Assembly (NCBI RefSeq): GCF_964340395.1
Contig: NC_135550.1
Coordinates: forward strand, 10,868,408-10,932,407
Reading direction: 5' to 3'
Length of the DNA stretch: 64,000 nt
Source of the DNA: Glandiceps talaboti
Taxonomy: Eukaryota; Hemichordata; Enteropneusta; Spengelidae
The position numbers were made by a program, and so were the translations under genes. The notes under the pieces were generated by a model. The model had not been told where the DNA came from. It did no database searches and was given only the letters and a program-made list of their open reading frames with translations. Positions 47,885 through 59,700 of this stretch are shown here, in pieces (the first letter of the stretch is position 1; each line of letters starts with the position of its first letter).

Positions 47885-50800
47885 ACTATTTCAACAACAT
47901 ATAAAAACCAAGGTTAGGCTGTTGTCTTCATGTAGTTCTGGTATTATTGGGCAGTTATTTGTTGGGCTTCATTTATGTATATATTTGATTTATATTCATG
48001 TATACATAGCTAGGACTGTTACCACATGTAGAGTGGAAATAAGAAATCATGACAATTAATCTGCCCTAATTCATAAAGATCACAAGTCTACCTGAAATTA
48101 CTGAAATTTGGTTTGAAATAGTCCTGTAAATGTAATGTGAATGTATTTGGTAACATTACAATTGAGATGGGGTCTCTGAGGCAATTTATTTTAGTTTTAT
48201 TATGGAAAGCATCTTGTACCCATGTACATGTATGTCTAATACCTTACACTATTGTATCAACAGCAATTCATCCTGATAGCGAAGATGATTATGCTATCTT
48301 ACCAAGGAAATTGAGAGGTAAACAAGGCAATGTCAAATGGGGCAATGAGGCTGATGACTTTGAAACTCCATTACCTGTACATGTAAGTAGATGGATACAC
48401 ACTATGTACTTATATTATAGTTTTCACTTGAAGATGTGTGCAACTTTATTGTACGAGGTGTTTTCATAAACATTTCATCATCATCGTAAACCACTAGCCT
48501 CTTTTACGACTGCTCAACAGACACGTCAGTATGCTCTGTGTTGCAAGAATAACATTCAAAGACTTGTAGTAAACTTTGTTTTGATACATTTTGTATTATG
48601 GATAGTAAAAGTCTTGCTTTTAATAGTATACACAGAAATGAATTACCTTGTGGACTTTCACAAGCTTTGTAACAATACTAGTATTTGGAGGAAATTGTGT
48701 ATGTTTTACTGTTGAGATAGATAGATAATGCAGTGTCTTTGCTAATGATTGGGAACCCCGGTAACAGACAAGGAAAAGTAAATATGGCAGTGTTTCCCCA
48801 TCGAGTCTAAAGTAATTTTGTTTGGGACCCCAGGTAAAATGACATGGGAACCCCTTGAAAATTTTACCTACTTACTGCCCTTAGTAAAAACACTGTAATG
48901 GATTCCTTACTGTGCACAATATGTAGTCAGTATCAACTCTAAATTTTGAGACAGTCTTGGAAACAATGAACAATACTAACCTTTTCAATCAACAAAAAAA
49001 AGTGTTTTCTTTTGTATAGATTACATGCATCCCACACAAAAAGAAAGGAATTGCCAGCCAGTGTTTGTTTTACATTGTAATTTTTCCTGTAGGTGCCAAG
49101 TAAGAAAAGGGAAGTCATCATATCTTTTTGGATTGTAAAGGCAATGAGGGAGCATAATGCCATATGTGTAGAAGGACATCGTCGGTAAGTACAAGCATAA
49201 CAAGGGGTGTTTTCACCAAGATTAATTTGTAACTTTGAAAGATTATAAGCTGATACACCGACTACCCTCTAATTGTAAGAAGGCAGTTAAAGTGAGTCAA
49301 AACAGTAAAAATTGTGTTTTCTTGTGGGGCACCACTTATTAAAGAGATGGATACGAGGAATACCAAATTTTGGTATGTCACAAAAAATTCGTTGAAAGTC
49401 TGTGGCATGTCAAATTGGCATACAGGGCACTATAAACACTGATCAATTGTTAAAATATGCAGTACGCAGCTCTAGATGAAGTTACAATGTACTTTACCAT
49501 TCTCCTGTACAGTGGTGATCCAAAGGACGACTTCTGGGCAAGTTCCTTGATAACCAAACGAGTTGATGCACATACTCTAGAAACCAGCAGTGGTACAGTC
49601 TATAGATTGAAGGGCTATATGGATAAAGTTTTGACCCTGGATCAAGGTACAGTACAGTATAAGAAACACAAGTTTTTCTGCAATTTACTTAGAAATATAA
49701 TCTTAGATCAGAGCTATGAACATTTAAGAAAATCACTCAGATACAAACTCCAATTTCAAGAATACTTAGAACAGCTAATCTTCATGTTCCTTTCTAACTA
49801 CTTGTTAAGTACTTTCTGAAAACTGTTTGCAAGTAAGGTGGTCATATATAAATGTAAATTGCTATGTGTAGGTGTGGAAGACTTTATATTTGTGATATTA
49901 GAATACAGAAATGTCAACATACCAAATGTTTACTCCACCTTGCAAAACGGACAATGTAACTGCAGCGTGGGTGTGACGAGGATGTGTGTATGTGCACTAT
50001 AGAGCTAGTCTATTTGTATGCGACTTAATGTTGTCCGTTTTGCAGCTCGAGCAAATGTTAGACAAGTAATGACAGATTAGAAGTAGGTTGAATTTAGTGA
50101 CTTTAAAAGTTTATTTCTGTATTTTATATAGTTCTTAGCAAGGTTATGAGTGGTTTTTATTCCCCAAATCCAAATCCAAACACATAAAATATGTGTGCAA
50201 TATCAGGGTTTTAGTTAGGGAGGAACCATAGCAGAGTGGGTCTAAGACGTGTCGGAAACCTCAAAGTGCATGTTTCCAGAGCTATAAGGTGTAGTAGTGT
50301 ACACGTTGTTTCCACTGAATTAGCCATGTGCATCATGTGGTAAATACCTTGTAATTATAGTTTATGTATATGATTTCTCTGTAAGAACCTAAAATGAAAT
50401 TGTTACAGCTATTGTATTCTTATTGTATATGTTAATATGTTTGTCTCCCTGTGGCAGGGTTTTCAAAAGAGTTTGTGCTGGCTTTTTACAAGGGATTCCC
50501 ATCCAATTGGAGAGAACTAGTACAGAAGCACTATGGTCAAGCTGATAGGTATGCTTTAATTATGTTACTGTCTAAGGAGTTGATATGTAGATGTGACCAA
50601 ACATGTTGTAAAAGGGTAAAATTAGGTATTTATTGGCAATTTGCCCAGTATTTTTCTTTGTTTAACCAAGGAAAATATAAGTGACCTAAGGGGCCTTGCC
50701 ACTACTCGTCTAATGATTTGAGAGGACAAAACTCATAGGTAACACATGTTTACCAGCTGAATGAAGGAAAATTTTGGGGAATAATATGATTATACCTCCC

Positions 50801-53800
50801 CAGGCATAGTTTATAAAATGTTGGGAAAAATTATGGTGATTTTGAACGTAACTTTGGACATTTTGAGCACTTCAAGAACCAGTGATGTAGACACAGGCTT
50901 TCGTGACCACAGTATATAATCCATATTTTCTGTTCAAAGAGAACAACTTGACTTGTGCATGGTGTGATGTGTATAGTTTACCCATCATTTGTTTTCATTC
51001 GTTAATGTCAATACTTAATATTATTTTTTAAAAGCAGTGATTTGATGAAAATGGTAGAAATTTTCATATGTTTGTTTTAAATGGCATCCTTTCAAATATA
51101 TTTTTTACTAAATAACAAATATGGTAGACACAGCACTACTACATGTGGTTAGAAATTCAAACCATATTTGTGCTCATTTACTCCAGGTAGATACAGCAAT
51201 AAATACATTAGTTTACACAAATAACACATTTCTAACCAGGAACATTCTAGTAGTGACAGGAATCTATACTCCCTTGATAAGGCCTAAAAAAATAATTGTC
51301 TAGTTCCGTTTACCCAACCCCCACCTTGCTTTTCACTGCTGACCCAAGACTTTTTTTTTTATTACATATTTGAGAAAAAGTTAATAAAATTGCAACAATT
51401 GTGAAGTCTTACGAGAAATAGTGGATGCGGAACTGACAACTTAAAAAGACACTCTAAAACTGTTCTTCCAATCTTTACATCTGATAGGAAGAAATAAACA
51501 ACACAGAGACCATTTGGAAAACAATGGAAAAACTGAAATAGACACTTGCACAGGGGAAAAAATGATAAAATAAAACAAAAAATTTACCTACCCCACCTAT
51601 TCTAAAATTGAGCGTAATCGGAACCACACATTTTTTTATTAGGCCTAATCATATACATGTTTTTTTAAAGGATTTCTCACATTTTGTGCTTTTTTGAATG
51701 ACCTGATAGTTATACAGATGAAGAGCAGCAAAAGGACGAGTCCAATACAGTAATGAAGGAAAAAACAAAGTCAATACCAAATGAGAAATATAGAGTCCAG
51801 TTTACAGACACATGTGTTGCTGGTGTGCAGCCAAGGATAAAAGAAGGGGGCAATACCAATAACAAAAGGAAGTCAATTCTCAAAACACCTAGGAATTCAG
51901 TACCAAATACTGCTGCTAGGTCTGCTAAAGGTAAGGAAACTAGATTAGCAAGATAAGGCAAGCTATGTGAATATGTTGATCAGTTTGGCCATGTTTGCTA
52001 AAGTGGCCTAAGCTTATTTATGTATTTGTTGTTGTTGTTGTTGTCTTTAAGGGGTTTTGCTGCATACAATTTACAAATTGCATGATCCTACGATGATTAC
52101 ATTCTATTTTTTTTGGCTGAAAGGTAAAGGAAAAGGTCCAGTCAGACATATTTCTGCTTTTAGTACGCATGTATTGATTACTGCTACAAAATTAACTAAT
52201 CCTCTTTCTCCCAACTTGTACTTAGTTGTGTACAAAAAAAAAAAACCCTCTAGGGAGTTAAGTATGATTTCAGGAACATGATAAAATAGCATCTTGATAT
52301 ATATTCAACTTGGAAATCTTCTAAAGAAACCGTACTGCACTCGACATGTGTTTGACCATTTGGGATATTGCCTGCAAGTGTTAATTAAACTGGCACAACC
52401 TGAGCTTGTAAGTTCTTTACTCAAGTGAAAATACTTCAACAAAACCAGTATATTGTTAATATCAATGCATGTCTTCTATAACATTTACGATTGTCTTCTG
52501 GCATTGTTTGAACAGTTTATTTCATTGTAGAGATTACCTGAACATTTTTTTATACGTATGATAAATTATGTCACCTGATTGTTCATGGGTTATATCTTGG
52601 TACCAAGTTTGAGTTCAAGAATAGGGAACTTGCAAACCCGCCATGTTGAATGTTGCATCATGGGAAATATGATGATAAATACTAATGAATTGGTATTGTA
52701 AACAATACTGTTGCATTGTTTGCAACCACAAATGATCTATTCATCGTTACCCTGACCATTGTGGGAGGTTCATTTTATCGGTAGCTCCAGATTAGGTATT
52801 ACGATAACCACAGATAATCCCATTGTCCTTTGTGTCTGAGCATGCTCAGTCTGGATTGCAAGTTCCCCATTACAAGTAGTCGTTAAGTGTGCTTTAGTAT
52901 TAATAGTACAATACTGTGAGTACCTTTTTAAATACGCAGCAAAAACTACATGAATGTATGCCTAAATATGTACAAACTCTGTTTGTGTCCCTTTAATGCT
53001 TGCGATGACATCACATTTGCCACATTCTCTTGACAAATACAAAGAGTATCAAAGACAACGTATACTAAAGGTAGAAATAAGCCTGACTGCACTTCCTTTA
53101 ATTTAGAAGTGTTAGAAAGTACTGTGAATGGACACATAGTGCACTGCTGTCTGTGCAGATACATTTGTATGCTTGACTATGCTTAAAGGTACGACTGCCT
53201 GGGCCCGGGACCCTATTTTGCATATGACTGACTGACTGTATGTTTGGAGGTGGAGAACTTGTGATGACTCACTGGCAAGTAATCACCAAAATATAAACAT
53301 TCCCTATATCTGGGTTGTTCACATGTAAATGCTGCATATTTGAATAATCCTGAGTGACACACAATCTAAACAGCTGTTTGCCGTTGAATTTGTCTAATTT
53401 TGAAAGTTTTTTTCATTCTATGAAACAAACATTGATTTTCAACTAATTTGTGTATCAAGTTACCATCCTACGACATTCACAAACAATTTGTACACGATAC
53501 ATGACTGTATTTCATGGAGCACAGAAAAAATGCTGAAAACAAGCCCCAGAAGCAGTTTGAATTTCCCACATTTGCATAGATTAGCCATAATCCTCTTTAT
53601 ATAGGGCAGTTCTGTGTTTAATAGATACACAAATGCAACATAACTAAGTGACCATATTCTTCCACATTGTCAGCTCAACAGACTCCCTTCAAGAACTTAC
53701 AAGTTTCAAGTAGAGGGCGACATATCAAACCTCCCCTTGCACACTGGGCAGGACAACGTATTGTTTACAATATAGATCGCGGCGTAGTTGATGTCTGCCA

Positions 53801-56541
53801 AGGTTCAGGGGACATGACACCGATCAGTACAACTCCAAGAGTTTCATTTAATGAAGTAAGTAGAATAATTGTTATTGTATATCTTATGTATTGCGTATAC
53901 ATGCAACCTTGCTATTGGTTCAGTCCAGGATACTTGCCATGGTAGGGGATATTCATATCAAAAACAGTATGTGCACAGGGGGCAGGAGACATATTGAAGA
54001 TTTCAAAAAAAATTCTTTTTGACTACTTTTATGTAAATTCTCAAAGGGTACACATAAGGTGTTAATCCACATTAAATCATCTCTATTGAACATAAAAGTA
54101 GTCAAATGATAAATTGTGCAATTATTTACCTATGTGTCTCTCCTGCTCCCTGTGGTATGTACAGTTGTTGTCTCCATTTAAGATTGTCAGGTAAATGGAC
54201 CAGTATAGATTGTATTGACCTCTAATAGAAAGTCAGGTTCAACATTCAATGCAAACGACATGTAGCATCGGCCACAGAGAAAGAATACCACCCCCAGTAT
54301 TGGTAGTAGTTTGTTCCCTGTGCTACTTGTGGTTTGGTACATTATTACAGAAATGACTTGCACCTGTGCACACACATACTATAGTGGTATTTGCACTGTA
54401 GTGCAAGTCTGAAAACATTATTGCATACCTGCATGCAAATAATATGCAAACAAAGGTGGATCGTTCGTTCTACATGGTAGCGCTTAAATGCACAGTAACA
54501 TTTTTATGAGAATTTATTGCTACTGCTAAACATTTGTAATAATAACAGAACCCCATTCCACATGAGTTCCAGTGTGGATACTCGGGGGCATTTGCACTTG
54601 TGCTTGCAGTGTTTTCTGCTGCGCTTTCACTCGCTGTCCTCATGAAAGTATGGCCGTAGAGAGCATGGCAAGCACTCATGCAAATACCACGCCACATTTG
54701 CACTCCTGTGTCATAGGGTTCTGTTATATTACCTTTTTATTGAACTAATCTTCAACTTTCTAATCAAGTGATTACATTGACTCTATTACAGAAAGAAGCT
54801 AGATATATGAAAAGAAATAGTGCCAAAGAGACATGGAACAAAAAAAATTTAAAAAGACCGTTGAAAACATCCAACAAAACTAAAATTAAGAAACAAAAAG
54901 AGACACGCATAGTAACAAAGCCAACAGAAAGAATTACATTCAGTAGAGAAGATCAAAGTAGTGATGATGCAAATGGTATAGATTCTAAAAGACAGAAATT
55001 GTCATTGCACAAGTTCAAGGATATCAGTCGGGACGAAAGCATGTACTCTGAAGAAGACTTGACATCCACTGATGGAAGAAGTGAAAACTATGAACGTAAG
55101 CGACATGAGAAAACAAAGAAAGCCCAGAATAAATCAACAAGAGATGTGAAACACAGTAGTATAAAGAAAACAAATATGAGAGATGAAAGTTGCGATGAAG
55201 GAGAAGATGATGAGTTTCTTGACAGGGATGAGAGCGACATTAGTGAGTATACTGCAGTGAGAAACAACTCGCTGCAGACTATGTCAGAAGCTGTAACCGA
55301 GGAGTCTACTCGGGATGAGAGCGACATTAGTGAGTATACCACAATGAGAAACAACTCGCTGCAGACTATGTCAGAAGCTGTAACTGAGGAGTCTACTCGG
55401 GATGAGAGCGACATTAGTGAGTATACCACAATGAGAAACAACTCGCTGCAGACTATGTCAGAAGCTGTAACCGAGCATTCTACTCGGGATGACCACTTAA
55501 AATGTAGAAATACCCATCGCAGTGAGAGAAGTGATTCTGTTCACAAGATTATAGTAACTAGTAAGTCAAGCAGTGGTAATAAAAGAAGAGTTATTGATGC
55601 TGTGAAGAGGATGCAGACCAAGGCAAGTGTTGCCAAAATCACGGACAGAGATGATAGTGCTGTATCCGATGAAGAACCAGCAGTTAAACGAAGGAAAGTT
55701 AAAATGAACCGTGTTACTGCTGAGGGACCTGAGGAAGAAAGAGCCAATGGAAGTAACAACAATAAAGGACAAAGACAATTGAAAAAGAGGTCTAGACAAA
55801 ACAAACCATATTATTTTGTAGAAAGTACTGAGGAGGAAGAGTACGGGATGATTCAGAAAAAACGGTCAACAAAACATACTGACGCAAAACCTTCAAAATC
55901 ATGGAATGCTAAAAGTGCACCATTGATAACTACAAGTCAAGATGAAAGTGATGATGATCAGCAAGTGAGAACCAGACAGACTGGTCGTACAAGACAGAGG
56001 ACAAGAGAGACAAGACAAGATGAAAGTGATGATGGTCATGATCAGCAAGTGAGAACCAGACAATCTGGTCATACAAGACAGAGGACAAGGGAGAGAAGAC
56101 AAGATGAAAGTGATGATGGTCATGATCAGCAAGTGAGAACAAGACCATCAAAGCAAAGGATGGGACAGTCAAGACAGATGGTAAGAGAGGCAAGTCAAGA
56201 TGAAAGTGATGATGATCAACAAGTGAGAACCAGACAGTCTGGTCATGCTAGACAGAGGAAGACAATTCAAGATGAAAGTGAGGATTATGATGATGATCAG
56301 CGAGTGGGAACCAGACAGTCTGGTCGTACAAGACAGAGGATGACAAAGACAAGACAAGATGAAAGTGAGGATGATGATGATGATGAGCAAGTGAAAACTA
56401 GACAGTCTGGTCGTACAAGACAGAGGATGACAAAGACAAGACAAGATGAAAGTGAGGATGATGATGATGATGAGCAAGTGAAAACTAGACAGTCTGGTCG
56501 TACAAGACAGAGGATGACAAAGACAAGACAAGATGAAAGTG

Positions 56542-56601
<60 letters not shown>

Positions 56602-56682
56602 ATCAGCAAGTGAAAACTAGACAGTCTGGTCGTACAAGACAGAGGATGACAAAGACAAGACAAGATGAAAGTGAGGATGATG

Positions 56683-56715
<33 letters not shown>

Positions 56716-59700
56716 ATCAGCAAGTGAAAACTAGACAGTCTGGTCGTACAAGACAGAGGATGACAAAGACAAGACAAGATGAAAGTGATGATGATGATCA
56801 TCAGCAAGTGAAAACTAGACAGTCAAGAGAGTGCATGAGGGAGACAAGACAGAGGATGAGAGAGACAAGTCAAGATGAAAGTGATGAAGATCATGATCGA
56901 CAAAGGAGAAGTAGGTATTCTGGTCATGGTAAAGAACGAAATAGTAGGATACAGCAAAGTCATAGAGATGGTGCTCAAGGGAGATCCAGAGTTTCTGTCC
57001 ACTCAAAAGAGTGTTCATCTGAAAGCGATGATACCATTATGCCTACTGTAAATAAGCAAAGGCGTTCCAGGAACCCTGATGATTCAAGTAAAGGAAACAC
57101 AATTGATGTAATGGGAAATACTACAAACAGATCACTACCACCAAAGTCTCCACCAAAGCCATCCAAGAAAATACACAAAGAGAGGCGAAACTCTCCTAAC
57201 ATAATACCCAAGTCAAAGCTGTACTTCACAGCCTCACCAAGGAAGAATGGAAGCAGTCACCACGAAAAACTGAAACAAATCAAATGTGCTGAAGATTTTT
57301 GTATGGGTGAGAATGAAACAAGTAAAGGTTTGTTGGATATTCATCTGGCACATGATATTTTGGAAACTCTGTCTTCTCAGAAGTCTTATCGCAGACAGTA
57401 CAAGCTGAAAGATGTCAAAGTCAGACTGAGTGATGTGCAGTTGAAACAAAATCATGATCACTATGATCTCAGTGAGGATGAACCCAGCAGAGAGGAAGTC
57501 GCTCGTGAATTACAAGAAAAAAGGAAAGCCCTCGAGAGGAGAAAAAAGAGTGGTCCAGACAAAGTTATAGTATCGACTTCGAAAGCTGAAGGAAGACAAC
57601 TGAGTAAGAGTAAAAACATAAGTAAGAAAGCGACGAAACACATCGAGAGTTCAGACTACAATGATCAGCTTGAAAGGAAAAGTCGTAAAACACGCAGAAA
57701 GGTTGTGAAAGCTGGATTTGATACTGACAGTGATGATCATGTAGAGGAAGCATATACAAAGACAACAAAAAGTGCAGCGAATAAGAAACAAATATCAAAC
57801 AGAAAAACGAATGATGTAAAGGGTGCTAAAAAGAAATCTCAAGGTGAAAGAGACAAGGCCAAAGATAAAGGCAAGAAAACGATGGCAGTCCCAGCTAAGA
57901 AAGGTATGTCGATTGCAAGAAAATAGAGTAGAAATAAAATTTTTTTTTTTTTGGGGGGGGGGGGGAATAACTGAATTATGGTAGAGATGATCATCAAACT
58001 GCAACGGTGTTTTTTTGTGTGCAAATTCTCCTTTATTCAAGTTTATGTTGAAAATGTTCTTGAGTATACTAATGTTGATTACACACCATGCACAAGCCTA
58101 ATTCTTGTCTTTCAATAGAAAATATGGATTATATACCCTGGTTGGGCTACATCACTGGTTCTGCGGTGCTTAAAATATGAGTAAAAAATTCCAAATTCCA
58201 ACTTGCCAGTATTATTTTTTTTTCGATTTTTCATAAATTATGCTTGAGAAGGTGTAATTATATCATTCCTCAGTCTGGAATTATGCATGACCAAAGGGTT
58301 TGTCACTACTTGTGTAGTGACAATGTGCCGTATACGTATACAGTGATTTTTGTTAAGGGCAGGCGGTAAGCAGGTAAAATCTACAGGGGTTCCAAAGTCA
58401 GGTTTCCCAAACAAAATTAGGGTACATTATGTGGGAAACTATGCAACTTTTACTCCTTTCCCCTTTCTGTTACTGGGGGTTTCCCAACCTTGGCAAAAAA
58501 CACTGCCTTAATATGTCACTCGTATTTTCCTGAATGCCGAATAAAGAAAAATATAGCGGAATAATATCCAAATGTAATATGATATTTGTAATAGCTCGCG
58601 CAGCGGCAGCAAAGCTGCCGCGTAGTGGCTCAATGACTAGTACGCATGCGCGTCGTATATACTATGCGAAAAAATTTGGTGGTTCTCCCAGGGATGCATT
58701 GCGGCGCGCAATGACTACACATGCGCCTTCCATATACTCCGTGCTCTACTGCTAACTACGTGCATCCTCCATGCGCTACCTTATCGTCATATAAAGCATT
58801 GGCGACATAACATCACCATGCATTGCAATATTGTAGGCCTGTTGGCACGATTATCGTAACATTGTAACGAGTATCGAGGCATCGCTGTACCACTATGCAC
58901 TAGGAGAAATTGTTTAATACACTATTTGGAAGTTTGACGCACGGCAGTATGTGATATGGACCACTGATGGCGTAGCCCAGTTGAATTTCCGGGTTGTGGA
59001 AGTGCGGTTTTGACATTTATATTGTCGATAATTGATTTTTGTACATGTTCTAAAAAGAATAACTGCTTCCCTATGTTTGTTGGTATAGTAACATTCCTAA
59101 ATCATCGAGTTGAATTCAGAAATCGTGATGTTCGGCAACATGTCAACAAAACATTTGTCCAAAGACCAACGTACGTTGTGTATAGAGGGTCTATGATAAC
59201 AACTGCATAGAGTGTTGACTTTCTTTACTTCTCGTCTATGTCAGAGAATTAGATGTCATTCAATAAAATAATTTTTTATTGTCAACACCCCTGGAAAATG
59301 ACCCAAATCAAGTGTACGAACCCTGGCCCAGGCAGCCGGTCACAAATGAATCTACCCTGCGCGAGCTTATGGCCTTTGCCTAGTTATGATATTATAAGCT
59401 AATATCTGTCATCTAAGTTCCTATAATACACATGCATGTATCATGTCTTGAGGTTTTTTCTGTGGATGGAAGTTGTAACATATGACATGTTATACTGCCC
59501 TCTGGAGTCTCAGCTAGCACTAGTGAATATGTGGCCAATTTATAGGACTCGACAACAAGATTTTTATCATATAAGCTACTTCTTAAACTTGACCTTGCTG
59601 ACTTTTGTCAAGACAATAACTTTCAAAATTCATGCTTTTCATGTCCAGAGGTACCAGCATTGAAAATTACCGCTGGAAAAGGGACCTTGAAGCGTAAGAA

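Noticed and set aside
56169-56807. 212-codon minus-strand frame rich in Ile and Leu
   Set aside because: It is antisense to the poly-Asp repeats of the giant M18BP1 exon, whose sense frame fits the splice phases.
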